From: Bifidobacterium sp. WK012_4_13
Lineage (GTDB): Bacteria > Actinomycetota > Actinomycetes > Actinomycetales > Bifidobacteriaceae
NCBI RefSeq assembly: GCF_041080835.1
Contig: NZ_CP129683.1
Location: 1,054,001-1,118,000 of the forward strand
Reading direction: 5' to 3'
Length of the DNA stretch: 64,000 nt
In this document: positions 1 to 10,218 of the stretch, in pieces
Position numbering within the stretch: position 1 is the first letter of the stretch
How the letters are laid out: the number at the start of each line of letters is the position of its first letter
Made by a program: the position numbers and the translations under genes
The notes under the pieces: model-generated
Databases searched by the model: none
Seen by the model: only the letters and a program-made list of their open reading frames with translations
Told to the model about the DNA's origin: nothing

Positions 1-34
1 GCAGCGTGCAAGCTGAAAGCGTGGATGCTCCGAC

Positions 35-1054
35 TCAGGAAATCTTCTCGACCTGTTCGAAGCTGAGCTCGACCGGCGTATCCCTGCCGAAGATGGAAAC
101 CAGCACGGTGAGTTTCTGCGTTGCCGGTTCGACCTCGGAAACGACCGCAGGCATCGTTGCGAAAGGACCCTCGGTAACGGTGACCTGATCGCCGGCCTTG
201 AAGGAAACCTCCACCTTGCGCTTCTTGGCAGCGGCAGGCTTGTCGCCAGATTCCTTCAACGCCTCGGACGCGATCATCGGAGCCATCATGTTGACGACTT
301 CCTTCCGAGATAGCGGCGCAGGTTCACGGGACGGACCGACGAAGCCTGTGACGGCTTCGGTCTCACGCACGATGCGACGCGCATCCTCGTCCGGCCACAT
401 GCGAATGAGGACATAGCCAGGAATCCGGACTCGGGTGATGATCTTCTTGCCCTTGTCCGTGTGCTTCTCGACCTCTTCCATGGGAATCTCGACCTGGAAG
501 ATCCTGTCTTCGAGACCGAATGAGGTCACACGGGACTCTATGTTGGCCTTCACACGCTTCTCGTAGCCCGAATAGGTATGCAGGACGTACCATTTGCCTT
601 CAAGCGTGCGCAGTTGCTTGGAGAATGCCTTTACCGCCCGTTCGCCAGCATCATCTGAACTCTCAGCATCCGCCGAATCTTCAGCAGTTTCGGAAGCATC
701 AGCATTGTCGGAAGCAACGTCATCGTCTGAAACATCGGTGTCGCCAGAAACATCAGCATCTCCGGAAACATCGTCGATCGCAGCATCCGACGATGCATCT
801 GCAACAGCCTCGGCATGTGGGTCCGAAGAAAGCTCTGCAGTCGTTCCCGTCGCGGTCTCGTCAGCCGGTTCTTCACCATCCGCTGCCTTGTCCAGCTCAT
901 GTACCTGCTCTTGAGGCTGATCGGTGGAAACCGCCGGATCCCCTTCCAACGGTTCTGTGTCGGCAGCCAGACCATTCTCGAATTGCTGAGCATCGTTCAA
1001 TGCTTCATCGGCAACCGGAGCCTCGTTATCGATGTTTTCTTGTTCATCAGTCAT
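35..1054 (-). CDS. nusG: Transcription termination/antitermination factor NusG
   Basis: NusG binds RNA polymerase and couples it to Rho or to ribosomes. The 339-residue protein has an acidic, Ser/Ala/Asp-rich arm over roughly its first 140 residues (near-repeats of the type [14 protein letters not shown]), then the NGN domain starting at [16 protein letters not shown] and a C-terminal KOW domain ([14 protein letters not shown]). The core is normal in length; the arm makes the protein nearly twice the size of E. coli NusG, as is common in actinobacteria. It lies 27 bases downstream of secE, the classical secE-nusG pair. The gene is complete. The identification is firm; the role of the arm is unknown. 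Confidence 0.97.
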   Translation of the reverse strand: MTDEQENIDNEAPVADEALNDAQQFENGLAADTEPLEGDPAVSTDQPQEQVHELDKAADGEEPADETATGTTAELSSDPHAEAVADASSDAAIDDVSGDADVSGDTDVSDDDVASDNADASETAEDSADAESSDDAGERAVKAFSKQLRTLEGKWYVLHTYSGYEKRVKANIESRVTSFGLEDRIFQVEIPMEEVEKHTDKGKKIITRVRIPGYVLIRMWPDEDARRIVRETEAVTGFVGPSREPAPLSRKEVVNMMAPMIASEALKESGDKPAAAKKRKVEVSFKAGDQVTVTEGPFATMPAVVSEVEPATQKLTVLVSIFGRDTPVELSFEQVEKIS

Positions 1055-1081
1055 TCAAATATCACCTTTATGAGATTTATC

Positions 1082-1312
1082 TCAGCCGAACACCAGAAGG
1101 ACGAGCTTACCAAGCCCTATATCCATCACTGTCACGAATACCATAAGAATCAGGACGAACACGAACACCGCTACGGACCACAGCAACAAACCCTTGCGCG
1201 TCGGCGTGACCACCTTGCGCAACTCATCAATAATCTGCTTGATGAACAAACCTATGCGCATGAAGAAGTTGGGCTTTGGGTCCTTGTCTCCAGACCGCTT
1301 TGACTTCGCCAT
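1082..1312 (-). CDS. secE: Preprotein translocase subunit SecE
   Basis: SecE is the small essential clamp of the SecYEG channel in the cytoplasmic membrane. The 76-residue form has a charged N-terminal part, the conserved segment FIKQIIDELRKVVTPTRK and one C-terminal membrane helix (about residues 45-70), the single-helix form typical of Gram-positive bacteria. A longer reading to 1375 would run into tRNA-Trp; I chose the ATG at 1312 because an AAAGGA ribosome site lies just upstream and the protein then begins MAKSKRSGDK. It sits between tRNA-Trp and nusG. Confidence 0.95.
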   Translation of the reverse strand: MAKSKRSGDKDPKPNFFMRIGLFIKQIIDELRKVVTPTRKGLLLWSVAVFVFVLILMVFVTVMDIGLGKLVLLVFG

Positions 1313-1348
1313 ATCCGTCCTTTTGTTCGCGATTATCGATTCTCTTTG

Positions 1349-1421
1349 CAGGGAAGGCGGGACTCGAACCCACAACCTACGGTTTTGGAGACCGTTGCGC
1401 TACCAATTGCGCCACTTCCCT
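1349..1421 (-). tRNA. tRNA-Trp (anticodon CCA)
   Basis: Read on the minus strand it folds as a standard cloverleaf: acceptor AGGGAAG pairing with CTTCCCT, a D-arm, an anticodon loop TCCAAAA closed by ACGGT/ACCGT with CCA as anticodon, and a T-arm containing GGTTCGAGTCC. The discriminator base is G and the 3' CCA is not encoded. A Trp tRNA immediately before secE-nusG is the usual arrangement. Confidence 0.96.
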
Positions 1422-1590
1422 AAGTGAACTTTGCCCATACTACTCACCTCGTTGGAGATTTTCGTCTCACCGGGCAAAACCGCCAAATCGACAGTTTAGC
1501 GTTCAAAATGCAATTCGTCCACCTGACAGCGCGCTCAATGCCGAAGAATCTTCTCCTCATCGTCATCGAATCGTTGGAAGAAGCAGAAAT

Positions 1591-2805
1591 TCAGGCTTCT
1601 GCCCACTTCCTGAAACGCTGCATTCCCTCTATCAGATCATTGTCTTCAAGTGCATACGAGAAGCGAAGATATCCTTCTGCTCCGAACGCCTCACCGGGCA
1701 CAGCAGCGATATGGGCCTCCTCCAGCAACGCAGCAGCCAACTCAGCAGACGAATGCGAAACCGTTCCATGAGGACCATGCGGCTGACCGAGCAAGGCGCT
1801 GACATCGCAGAACGCATAGAAGGCGCCGGTCGGTTTTGGGCAGAAGACTCCTGGAATCTCGTTCAGCATCCTTTCGATGCGCTGACGACGAATGTCGAAG
1901 GCCTCTCGCATCTGCGACACGGCACTCAGGTCTCCTGAAACGGCAGCCAAGGCTGCACGCTGGCTGACGTCAGACACATTCGAGCTCAGATGCCCCTGCA
2001 GCTTTGATACCGCCTGCGCGAAGAACCGCGGTGCTATCAGCCAGCCGACCCTCCATCCTGTCATTGCGAATGTCTTGGCGACTCCATTGAGCACGATGAG
2101 CTGTTCGCGGCATTCCGGAACTTCGGCTCCTATGTAGCTGGTCTTCTTCCCATCGTATGTCAGATGCTCATAGATCTCGTCAGACAGAATCCAGACATGG
2201 TGTTCGAGGGCCCAATGAGCGATTTCGCGGATCGTCTGAGCATCCCAGACAGAACCACACGGATTTGACGGCGAATTCACGACTATCGCCTTAGTCCTGT
2301 CGGTCCGAACCGCTTCCAGCTGATCGACGGTCGGCACGAAACCATGCTTCACCGAGGACAGCACCGATATCGGCACGCCTCCGGCAAGCTTCACCATTTC
2401 CGGATAGCTGGTCCAATATGGCGCGGGAACGATGACCTCATCACCAGGATCGACCAGAACCTGCAAGGTCTCGTATACGGCCTGCTTGCCTCCATTGGTC
2501 ACGACGACCTGGGACGCATCAACCGAATACCCCGAATCGCGCTTTGTTTTTTCGGCAATGGCGGCCTTGAGCTCGGGCAGTCCGGCCGTGGGAGTGTAGC
2601 GGTGGTTTCTTGGATCCCGGCAAGCCTCAACGGCCGCTTCAACGATGTATCCAGGCGTTGGAAAATTTGGCTCTCCCGCGCCGAAACCGATGATGTCGAT
2701 CCCCTCGGCCTTCATCGCCTTTGCCTTGGTGTCAACGGCCAGAGTCGCGCTGGGGGCGACGTTCTGAATGCGATTGCTCAAAGTCTGCCATGCTTGTGCG
2801 GTCAT
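1591..2805 (-). CDS. PLP-dependent class I aminotransferase (aspartate aminotransferase type)
   Basis: A 404-residue fold-type I aminotransferase, probably making aspartate from oxaloacetate. Visible motifs are [12 protein letters not shown] at the N-terminus (substrate carboxylate region), [11 protein letters not shown] (PLP phosphate), [20 protein letters not shown] (PLP-ring Asp/Tyr) and [16 protein letters not shown], where the Lys is the expected Schiff-base residue and WRVGW includes the substrate Arg. Length fits the AspC/AAT-I family. It stands between proB and the tRNA-Trp/secE/nusG group on the same strand. Sequence alone does not separate Asp from other amino donors, so no symbol is given. 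The weak GAGG site lies very close to the ATG. Confidence 0.88.
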   Translation of the reverse strand: MTAQAWQTLSNRIQNVAPSATLAVDTKAKAMKAEGIDIIGFGAGEPNFPTPGYIVEAAVEACRDPRNHRYTPTAGLPELKAAIAEKTKRDSGYSVDASQVVVTNGGKQAVYETLQVLVDPGDEVIVPAPYWTSYPEMVKLAGGVPISVLSSVKHGFVPTVDQLEAVRTDRTKAIVVNSPSNPCGSVWDAQTIREIAHWALEHHVWILSDEIYEHLTYDGKKTSYIGAEVPECREQLIVLNGVAKTFAMTGWRVGWLIAPRFFAQAVSKLQGHLSSNVSDVSQRAALAAVSGDLSAVSQMREAFDIRRQRIERMLNEIPGVFCPKPTGAFYAFCDVSALLGQPHGPHGTVSHSSAELAAALLEEAHIAAVPGEAFGAEGYLRFSYALEDNDLIEGMQRFRKWAEA

Positions 2806-2877
2806 GCCTCACACTGTAGCCCTTCGACTAGAAATCATGACAAGGATGGAGGTCAGGTCTGCGAGATTGCAAGAAGG

Positions 2878-4011
2878 TCACACGAGGACCAAATTATCGC
2901 GGTGCACGAGTGGATGGGCATATTCGACGCCGAATTCACGTCTGAGTTCCGACGTGTTCTTTCCAAGCATCTGCGCCACCTCTTCAGAATCGAACGAGGA
3001 CAGCCCCTTCGCAAGATGGTTGCCTTCCTCGTCGCAGATCCATACGGGGTCTCCTGCGGAGAACTCCCTGTCGACGGCAACGACACCTGCAGCCAGCAGG
3101 CTTGCGCGTCCTCCTCGTATGGCCTTTGCGGCTCCCTCGTCGACGATGAGCTCTCCACGAGGCGCCGCCGCGTATCCTATCCACAGCCGACGGGAACTGC
3201 CACGCTGGCGGATCGGGGCAAAGGCCGTTCCCACAGGGTCTCCAAGCAAGGCAGGACCGGCATTCTCGGCGCGTGTGAGCACCGATGGGATCCCAGAAGC
3301 AGCGGCAACATGGACCGCCTCGAGCTTGGTGATCATGCCGCCAGTCCCCACTTCGGAGTCCGATCCGGAGACCTTGACCGTATCCAGGATCTGAGCGACG
3401 TTCGGGACGTATCCCAGACGTCTTGCACCTGCCTCTGACGGTGGAGCGGTATAGAGGCCGTCGACGTCGGTGAGCAGGACCAGGGCATCGGCACGAACGA
3501 GGTTGGCGACGAGCGCGGAAAGGCGGTCGTTGTCGCCGAATCTGATTTCATTGCTGGCCAGGGCATCGTTTTCGTTCACGATCGGAACCACGCCAAGCTG
3601 GAGGAGACGTTTCAGGGTACGCTGGGCATTTCGGTACTGAACCGAACGAATGGTGTCTTCGGCGGTGATCAGAATCTGTCCGACACGAATTCCATATCTG
3701 CCGAATGCCGCTTCGTAATGCGCCATAAGCAATCCCTGACCAACCGAGGCCGTCGCCTGCTGCGTGGTGACGTCAGTCGGCCTTGAATCGAATCCCAGAG
3801 GTCCGAAGCCAGCGGCGATGGCACCCGATGAGACAAGGACCACGCTCGCATCCATCCGGCGGACCTCGGCAAGAGCTGCCACCAGACCGCTGAGACGTGC
3901 GACGTCAAGATGCCCGGTGGAGGACGTCAGTGAACTCGATCCGACCTTCACGACAATCGTCTTGGCCTGAGCCACGCTCGAACGCACCTGCGCCTGGGAT
4001 GGTGTGGTCAT
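2878..4011 (-). CDS. proB: Glutamate 5-kinase
   Basis: Catalyses ATP-dependent phosphorylation of glutamate, the first step of proline synthesis. The 377-residue protein has an amino-acid-kinase domain (VVKVGSSSLT near residue 20, VSSGAIAAGF, NENDALA, GTGGMITKLEA) and a C-terminal PUA domain from about residue 285. The ATG is preceded by a strong AAGGAGG at good distance. It is the last member of the rplU-rpmA-obgE-proB line seen in many actinobacteria. proA is not in the window. Confidence 0.95.
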   Translation of the reverse strand: MTTPSQAQVRSSVAQAKTIVVKVGSSSLTSSTGHLDVARLSGLVAALAEVRRMDASVVLVSSGAIAAGFGPLGFDSRPTDVTTQQATASVGQGLLMAHYEAAFGRYGIRVGQILITAEDTIRSVQYRNAQRTLKRLLQLGVVPIVNENDALASNEIRFGDNDRLSALVANLVRADALVLLTDVDGLYTAPPSEAGARRLGYVPNVAQILDTVKVSGSDSEVGTGGMITKLEAVHVAAASGIPSVLTRAENAGPALLGDPVGTAFAPIRQRGSSRRLWIGYAAAPRGELIVDEGAAKAIRGGRASLLAAGVVAVDREFSAGDPVWICDEEGNHLAKGLSSFDSEEVAQMLGKNTSELRREFGVEYAHPLVHRDNLVLV

Positions 4012-4265
4012 GTCCGAAAGCCTCCTTGGACTCTATCCGAACCCCCGTGCATTCAGGAGGAACCTGCCTCAGACGCATGCATGACGGGCAACAATGCATG
4101 GCATCAGTTCGTGCAGTAACCACAGTATGCCCGACCCAGGTCAGCCTTGCCACATTTGGCGGCCCTGCGGCAACCGAATGGCGACCAAGTGGCAGCCCTG
4201 CACACACTGCGATCATCGTCTCGAGCCCTCGCGCGCCCGAGTGATCCATCGGGCGCAAGCTCGCA

Positions 4266-5948
4266 TCAGTCGCGTTCGGTGGCGTCGCCGTTGGAACCGG
4301 AAACCATGCCATCCTCGTCGTGAGGATCGTCCTGCACCGCAGGATCGGCCCAGTGACCGGCCTTTCGCTCTGCCATCATTGCATCGCGGACTGCCTGCTT
4401 TGCATCCATCATCTCGTGATATTGCTCGCGACGCTCGGAGTTCGTTCTTCTACGATTACGACCGGATTGGTCTTCCAGACGCAAATCCTTGCCTCGCGAT
4501 GCCATTGGTTCGCCATCGAGCATCTCAGCACCGGCCGCAATCGTCGGATCCCAGTCAAACGCAACGGAATTCCTGCCTATCCCGATATGGACTTCATCGC
4601 CAGGACGTGCCCCGAGGCGTCGCAACGACTCCTCGACGCCAAGCTTCGCCAGACGATCGGCGAGGTAGCCGACAGCCTCGTCATTGTCAAAGTTGGTCTG
4701 CATGACCCATCGTTCGGGCTTCACGCCAGTAACGGTGAACCAGTGATTGCCATCGCGATCATGCTCGCGCTTGATGTCAAAGTCAGTGGAGTATCCGCCT
4801 TCGTCCGACCTTCTGCTACGCCGCCCGGTTTCCAGTGGATTGATCAGCACGCGTTCCGCCTGCTCATCCTTCTCCCTGGTCTGAAGCGTCTTTCGCAGAT
4901 CCTCCACCAGCTCCGCGAGGGCAAACTTCAGCTCCTTCAGGCCCTCATGCGATGCTGTGGAGATAATGAAGGTGCGAAGCCCCATCCCTTCGAATTCTCC
5001 GTGCACGAATCCTGCAAGTTCCTTGGCGTCGGGCACATCTGACTTGTTGAGGATGATCACTCGGGGGCGGTCCGCTATGGGAATCGCTCCAAGGGGAAGC
5101 TCGAGACTGCGGGCATACTTCGACAGCTCGAGTTCGATCGTCCTATAGTCGCTGACCGGATCGCGATCAGGCTCCATGGTCGCACAATCAATCACGTGAG
5201 CGATGATTTCCGTGCGCTCGATGTGGCGGAGGAACTCAAGACCGAGTCCCTTGCCTTCTGAGGCACCGGGTATCAGTCCCGGCACATCCGCGATGGTGAA
5301 GCGTTGATCGCCCGCCTCGACGACACCGAGATTCGGCACCAAGGTCGTGAACGGGTAGTCGGCGATCTTAGGCTTCGCAGAGCTCAAAGCCGCTATCAGA
5401 CTTGATTTGCCCGAACTCGGGTATCCCACCAACGCAACGTCGGCTATGGATTTCAGCTCAAGAACGATGTCACGTTCCTCGCCCGGTTCGCCAAGAAGAG
5501 CGAAACCAGGGGCGCGGCGCGTCCTGTTCGCAAGTGCGCGGTTGCCGAGACCGCCATTGCCGCCTCGTGCGGCGACGAAGCTGTCTCCCAGATGGCGAAG
5601 GTCTGCCAGTATGCTTCCGGGACGCTTCTGTTCACCCGAACCGCCCTTTGCCGTGAATACGACAGTTCCGACAGGCACCGGCAGGATAACGTCGCCTCCG
5701 TCGCTGCCGTCCTTGTCATCGCCGAGTCCCATCGTGCCGGATCCGGCCGTTCGATGAGGCATGAAGCGATAGTCAAGCAAGCTCGTGGCATTCGAATCGG
5801 CTTGGAAGACAACCGAACCGCCCTGGCCTCCATTGCCTCCATTCGGGCCCGCGAGTGGCTTGTATTTCTCGCGTCTGATCGATGAGGCGCCATTGCCTCC
5901 ATCTCCACCTTTGACATGAACCGTCACACGGTCTACGAATGAGCTCAT
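4266..5948 (-). CDS. obgE: GTPase Obg/CgtA
   Basis: Essential ribosome-associated GTPase acting in late 50S assembly and stress control. The 560 residues comprise the glycine-rich Obg fold (residues 1-160, starting [18 protein letters not shown]), the G domain with GYPSSGKSS (P-loop), [16 protein letters not shown] (switch region) and NKSD, and a C-terminal OCT domain around residues 395-475. A charged tail of about 80 residues rich in Arg, Asp and Met follows. Like mycobacterial Obg it is longer than the E. coli protein. It lies downstream of rpmA with a hairpin between them. Confidence 0.96.
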   Translation of the reverse strand: MSSFVDRVTVHVKGGDGGNGASSIRREKYKPLAGPNGGNGGQGGSVVFQADSNATSLLDYRFMPHRTAGSGTMGLGDDKDGSDGGDVILPVPVGTVVFTAKGGSGEQKRPGSILADLRHLGDSFVAARGGNGGLGNRALANRTRRAPGFALLGEPGEERDIVLELKSIADVALVGYPSSGKSSLIAALSSAKPKIADYPFTTLVPNLGVVEAGDQRFTIADVPGLIPGASEGKGLGLEFLRHIERTEIIAHVIDCATMEPDRDPVSDYRTIELELSKYARSLELPLGAIPIADRPRVIILNKSDVPDAKELAGFVHGEFEGMGLRTFIISTASHEGLKELKFALAELVEDLRKTLQTREKDEQAERVLINPLETGRRSRRSDEGGYSTDFDIKREHDRDGNHWFTVTGVKPERWVMQTNFDNDEAVGYLADRLAKLGVEESLRRLGARPGDEVHIGIGRNSVAFDWDPTIAAGAEMLDGEPMASRGKDLRLEDQSGRNRRRTNSERREQYHEMMDAKQAVRDAMMAERKAGHWADPAVQDDPHDEDGMVSGSNGDATERD

Positions 5949-6017
5949 ACGTTATTACCTTAATCAAGAGAGCGAACGATGCGGAAATGCGCGCACACGC
6001 GCGCGCACATACGCAAA

Positions 6018-6044
6018 AGGCCGCGCCCTCGCCGGGCGCGGCCT
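6018..6044 (-). terminator. Hairpin between rpmA and obgE, terminator or attenuator
   Basis: On the minus strand AGGCCGCGCCC and GGGCGCGGCCT form an 11-bp GC-only stem with a 5-base loop, followed by a short T run (TTTTGCG). It begins 16 bases after the rpmA stop. The short T tract suggests partial termination, which would let ribosomal proteins outnumber ObgE. Confidence 0.75.
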
Positions 6045-6060
6045 GAAAAATCAACTGTGG

Positions 6061-6312
6061 TCAGTCTGCAACCACATCGACGGTCTTGCGATCGCGGCGA
6101 ACGCCGAACTGAACGTTGCCGTCAGCCAATGCGAACAGCGTGTGATCCTTGCCGACACCGACGTTGTGGCCCGGATGGAAGTTGGTGCCGCGCTGACGAA
6201 CGATGATGTTCCCAGCAACGACGGCTTCTCCACCGAACTTCTTCACGCCGAGGTACTGTGCGTTTGAATCGCGCCCGTTGCGAGAAGCGGAAGCGCCCTT
6301 CTTATGTGCCAT
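6061..6312 (-). CDS. rpmA: 50S ribosomal protein L27
   Basis: The 83-residue protein starts [18 protein letters not shown] and continues [28 protein letters not shown], the L27 signature. L27 reaches into the peptidyl-transferase centre. There is no cleavable N-terminal extension of the Firmicutes type (no ORF residues before MAHKKG). It lies 37 bases downstream of rplU. Confidence 0.98.
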   Translation of the reverse strand: MAHKKGASASRNGRDSNAQYLGVKKFGGEAVVAGNIIVRQRGTNFHPGHNVGVGKDHTLFALADGNVQFGVRRDRKTVDVVAD

Positions 6313-6349
6313 CGTGTTTCCTTTCTAAGAAAAGACCGAATGCGTCGTA

Positions 6350-6658
6350 TCAGGCGATCGCGGTGATTTTGACGGAAGTAAGCTTCTGACGATGGCCCTG
6401 CTTGCGTGCCACGCCCGTCTTGTTCTTGAACTTCTGGATGTGGATCTTGGGGCCCTTGGCCTCATCGTCCACAACCTCGCCCGTTGCGGAAAGCTTGGCG
6501 AGATCCTTGGCGGCAACGGTCACCTTGGTTCCGTCGACAACCAAGGCCACGGGAAACTCAACGGTCTCACCGTTTGCCTTGTTAAGACGGTTGACGGTGA
6601 TGATATCCCCGACCTCAACCTTTTCCTGATGGCCACCGGCCTTCACAATCGCGTACAT
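6350..6658 (-). CDS. rplU: 50S ribosomal protein L21
   Basis: The 102-residue protein begins [18 protein letters not shown] and ends in the basic [19 protein letters not shown] stretch expected of L21, which binds 23S rRNA. An in-frame extension to 6706 exists but has no family similarity; the ATG at 6658 has an AGGTAGGG ribosome site and gives the usual length. First gene of the rplU-rpmA pair, behind its own promoter. Confidence 0.97.
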   Translation of the reverse strand: MYAIVKAGGHQEKVEVGDIITVNRLNKANGETVEFPVALVVDGTKVTVAAKDLAKLSATGEVVDDEAKGPKIHIQKFKNKTGVARKQGHRQKLTSVKITAIA

Positions 6659-6756
6659 TACCCTACCTTGCCTGTTCCGAAAGCTGTTATCCTGTCTAGC
6701 AATCAACCATCACAGACCAACAGTCAATGACAGGCATGGCTAGACACCGACTACCA

Positions 6757-6786
6757 AACATACACGCTCCCCCATACTTAAGTCAA
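6757..6786 (-). promoter_or_regulatory. Candidate sigma-70-type promoter for rplU-rpmA
   Basis: On the minus strand TTGACT (6781-6786) and TATGTT (6757-6762) are 18 bases apart, about 100 bases before the L21 start. This would give rplU-rpmA transcription independent of the upstream RNase gene. Prediction from motif and spacing only. Confidence 0.5.
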
Positions 6787-6817
6787 GTTGAAGCGGGAGC
6801 ATTGACGGCATCCGCGT

Positions 6818-9800
6818 TTATTCCTCCGAATCGTCCGCTTCCTGTGGCTCCGTGGATGCGGCCTGAGCCGCTGCCGCGATTTTCGCAAGCTTCTCCTTGA
6901 CATCGGGAGACGAGACTCCCGATCCTCCCTGCTCCTGGGCTTCGTGATGCCCATGTTTTGTCTTGACGAAGGGATCGCCGCCCTTCAAGGCATAGGGATC
7001 GTCATATGATGCCGAAACGGTTGGCTCATCATGGAGTATGAAGCCACGGCCCTTGCAGGTCGGGCACTCTTCGGAGAATGCCTCGACGAGCCCCTGTCCG
7101 ACACGCTTTCTCGTCATCTGCACAAGGCCGAGCGAAGTCACCTCGGCGACCTGATGCTTCGTTCTATCCCGTGCGAGGCACTCCAGCAGACGCTTCAGCA
7201 CCAGATCGCGATTCGCGGGCATGACCATATCCACGAAATCGATCATGACCATGCCACCGATATCGCGCAGTCTGAGCTGACGCGCTATCTCTTCGGCCGC
7301 CTCGAGGTTGCAGCGTGTCACCGTCTCCTCGAGTGACTTCCCCTTGCCGATGTAGCGCCCTGTGTTCACATCGATCGTCGTCATGGCCTCGGTGCGGTCT
7401 ATGACCAGCGAACCGCCCGAAGGCAGGTATACCTGGCGCTCCATGCCCTTGCGGAGCTGACCGTCGATATGCCATGTGTCAAAGACATCCATGCCCTGAT
7501 GGTCGGCGGGATTCCATTTGCTCAGCCTGTCCCTCAGATCCGGGGCCATGGAATCGAGGTATTCCTCGATCCTCCCGTAGACCTTGTCGCCCTGAACGAT
7601 CAAGGATTGGAACTCATCGTTGAAAATATCGCGAACGACCCGAATCGCAACGTCAGGCTCGCCCTGAAGCAACTTCGGCTTCTTGAGAATGACCGTCGTG
7701 CTGCGCTTGCGTTCGATGGCTTCCCACTGATGGGTAAGGCTCTCGAGGTCTTTGGTGATGGCCTCCTCAGAGGCGTTCTCGGCCGCAGTGCGGATGATGA
7801 CGCCCATATCCTTCGGTGCGATCTTGGCAACGATGGACTTCAGCCGAGTGCGTTCGCGCTCGGTGAGCTTGCGGCTGACGCCCGTCATTCCCCCTGAGGG
7901 GACGAGCACGAGGAAGCGCCCTGCCAGCGTGACCTGGGAGGTCAGACGTGCACCCTTGTGGCCGATGGGATCCTTCGTGACCTGAACGAGCACCGGATCG
8001 CCCGACTTGAAGGCGAGTTCGATCCTTCGTGGCTGGCCGTCGAGCCTGGTGGTGTCCCAGTTCACCTCTCCCGCATACAGCACTCCGTTTCTCGCCTGAC
8101 CGATGTCGACGAACGCGGCTTCCATGCTTGGCAGCACGTTCTGCACACGGCCAAGATAGATGTTGCCTACCGTCGCGACTTCCTGAATGTCGGATACATA
8201 ATGCTCGACGAGGATGTCATCCTCGATTACCGATATCTGAGTGTGACGTTCCTTCTCGCGAACGACCATCTCTCGCTTGACGTTCTCCCGGCGGGCAAGG
8301 AAGTCCTGCTCGACGAGCTGCATCTGGCGCGAACGGTCCCGCCTGTTGTCCCTTCGACGCTGACGCTTGGCCTCAAGCCTTGTGGAGCCTTGTATGTCGG
8401 TTATCTCGTCAATGTATTGCTGCTTCCGGGAACGCCTCGACGCAGAGGAGGAATTCTCCTCGGAACGGGAAGACTCGGAGACCTTGGCCGAGCGCCTTCT
8501 GCGGCGGCGTCGGGTTCCGGTCGTCTCATATCCCGAGTCTTCGTCAGCATCGTTCTCATGGGTGCGACGACGCCGACGGCGAACGCCGCTGAGCTGCTCA
8601 TCGTCCCTGCCATCGCTTTCGCTGCCCTCATCGCGATGGTGACGATTCTCGCTGAAGTCCTCATCCTGATCGTAGTCGTTGGAGACCTCATCGCTGCCGC
8701 CACTGCGTCCATTGCCGTTGTGGTCTGCCTCGTGACGATTGTCGTCATCCTTGCGCGAACCGCGGCTGCGACGGCGCTTCGTCGCCTTGGACAGTCTGAA
8801 TTCATCCTCGTCGATAGGCGCATAGCGGATCTCGTCGAATTCGAGATCTCCTTCTATCTGTTCGACCTCAGCCGCGGCTCTGCGTTCCTGTGCATTCAGA
8901 CGTTGCGCACGCCTTGCACGAGGTTCACGCTGGACCTCCTCCTGAGAACGACGCGACCGGCGGGTCTTGTGCCTGGATTCGGAAGATTCGTCGCCTTGGG
9001 AGTCCGTTCGCGCAGCATCCTCGGAATCCTGTTCGGCCCTGGAGCCTTCACCGGCACGCCTGGTACTGGTGGCACTGGCTGAACGTCTCTGATGCCTCGC
9101 CTTGCCGTCGGAATCGTCATCATCCTCATCGGCATTCCATGCGTTCGTCCAGGTCTTTTCGGTCGGTATGACCGGTTCCTGGAACAAAAGCGAGGTCATC
9201 GGCCGCGCTGCCTTGGTCGCATGATGCTCCAACGTCGTTGGCAGCGACTCCACTGCCTTCTGAGCGCGAGACCTTCTGTCTCCATGCTCCTCTTCGGTGC
9301 GAGATGCATCTCTTGCCTCGATGTCCGAGGCTTCCTTGAATTCGATGCTCCTGGACTTTCTCGAGCTTCTGCGGCCCGAACGTCGTCCAGCTGATTCCTT
9401 CTTGGAATCATCCTTGGAATCCTCAGGGGAGGCAGTCGTGGATGCCCCTGTCGATTCCTTGCTCTCTTTCACGACAGGCGCTTCAAATTCGACCTTGTCC
9501 ACTCCAGACGAGCGATTCTGATTCCGCGAAGTCCCCAATGCCGACTCGCCTCTGGCTCCGCGACGGGTCCTGCCTGCCTTGGGTCCTTCATCCGACTTGC
9601 CGGTCGCCTTGCTCGGCCTGCCACCAACACTGCGTGAGGAACTGGCGCCGTCTTCCCTGACCTGCTCGCCTTCGGGTGACTGCATGACTTCCGCCCGGCT
9701 CTCGACGCGAACCGGCACATCGGCATTGGCGGCTCCGGCGACACGAACGACGCGTCTTCCACCTCTGCGACGATGTGGGCGTTCGGTCTGTTCGGACTGT

Positions 9801-9859
9801 TCGGTTGTATTCTTCGAGGTCTTGTTCTCGACAAGACCCTCTTCTTGCGAATTGGGCAC
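6818..9859 (-). CDS. rne: Ribonuclease E/G
   Basis: Endoribonuclease for mRNA decay and rRNA maturation. The catalytic half begins near residue 565 with an S1 domain (NIYLGRVQNVLPSMEAAFVD), followed by the DNase I-like active site with TTIDVNTGRY and MIDFVDM supplying the metal-binding Asp residues, and the Zn-link ECPTCKGRG. Roughly the first 550 residues are a low-complexity arm rich in Arg, Ser, Glu and Asp with RRRRR blocks, probably disordered and RNA- or protein-binding; such arms are typical of actinobacterial RNase E. I chose the GTG at 9859 because GAGGAG lies just upstream; an ATG at 9898 is possible but has a poor site. Confidence 0.93.
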   Translation of the reverse strand: MPNSQEEGLVENKTSKNTTEQSEQTERPHRRRGGRRVVRVAGAANADVPVRVESRAEVMQSPEGEQVREDGASSSRSVGGRPSKATGKSDEGPKAGRTRRGARGESALGTSRNQNRSSGVDKVEFEAPVVKESKESTGASTTASPEDSKDDSKKESAGRRSGRRSSRKSRSIEFKEASDIEARDASRTEEEHGDRRSRAQKAVESLPTTLEHHATKAARPMTSLLFQEPVIPTEKTWTNAWNADEDDDDSDGKARHQRRSASATSTRRAGEGSRAEQDSEDAARTDSQGDESSESRHKTRRSRRSQEEVQREPRARRAQRLNAQERRAAAEVEQIEGDLEFDEIRYAPIDEDEFRLSKATKRRRSRGSRKDDDNRHEADHNGNGRSGGSDEVSNDYDQDEDFSENRHHRDEGSESDGRDDEQLSGVRRRRRRTHENDADEDSGYETTGTRRRRRRRSAKVSESSRSEENSSSASRRSRKQQYIDEITDIQGSTRLEAKRQRRRDNRRDRSRQMQLVEQDFLARRENVKREMVVREKERHTQISVIEDDILVEHYVSDIQEVATVGNIYLGRVQNVLPSMEAAFVDIGQARNGVLYAGEVNWDTTRLDGQPRRIELAFKSGDPVLVQVTKDPIGHKGARLTSQVTLAGRFLVLVPSGGMTGVSRKLTERERTRLKSIVAKIAPKDMGVIIRTAAENASEEAITKDLESLTHQWEAIERKRSTTVILKKPKLLQGEPDVAIRVVRDIFNDEFQSLIVQGDKVYGRIEEYLDSMAPDLRDRLSKWNPADHQGMDVFDTWHIDGQLRKGMERQVYLPSGGSLVIDRTEAMTTIDVNTGRYIGKGKSLEETVTRCNLEAAEEIARQLRLRDIGGMVMIDFVDMVMPANRDLVLKRLLECLARDRTKHQVAEVTSLGLVQMTRKRVGQGLVEAFSEECPTCKGRGFILHDEPTVSASYDDPYALKGGDPFVKTKHGHHEAQEQGGSGVSSPDVKEKLAKIAAAAQAASTEPQEADDSEE

Positions 9860-10218
9860 GATACTCCTCGCGGCACGCTGCATCGCGCCGCTCTCCATGT
9901 CTTCAGGGTGCTCACTCTACGCTCTCACCGTAGCTGCGTAATCTACGCTCCCTGAAAACTCCATTACAAAGTCTTCCTAAACAAAGGCGGACACCGTCGC
10001 CTGCTTCATGCTCCACAATCTGCGTTTCACAGAGATTGCAGGGGGATCAACGCCTTGCTAGTTTGGTGATGTGCAGAATCACCATCTTTAAGTATTGCAC
10101 ACAGTTGCATTCTGCGAGTCATAAAGGCGCAAGTTCCATGCATCAATGCCAAAAAACGCGACTTTCGCCGTGCCCTTGACCGCTGTTCCGAATTGGAATC
10201 ACTGAGGGAAACGACATA
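9860..10218. other. Intergenic region between dapE and the RNase E/G gene
   Basis: About 360 bases (320 if the RNase gene starts at 9898) with no reading frame I can support. Because rne runs leftward from here, it must contain the rne promoter and leader; rne leaders elsewhere are autoregulatory, but I see no clear stem-loop. It is AT-richer than its surroundings around 10060-10150. Confidence 0.5.

Noticed and set aside
2344..3438. 364-residue plus-strand frame across the aminotransferase and proB
   Set aside because: Runs antisense across two well-supported genes and the spacer between them; no family motif.
7958..9082. 374-residue plus-strand frame opposite the RNase E/G arm
   Set aside because: Hydrophobic-looking because it is the complement of a charged low-complexity arm; not a membrane protein.
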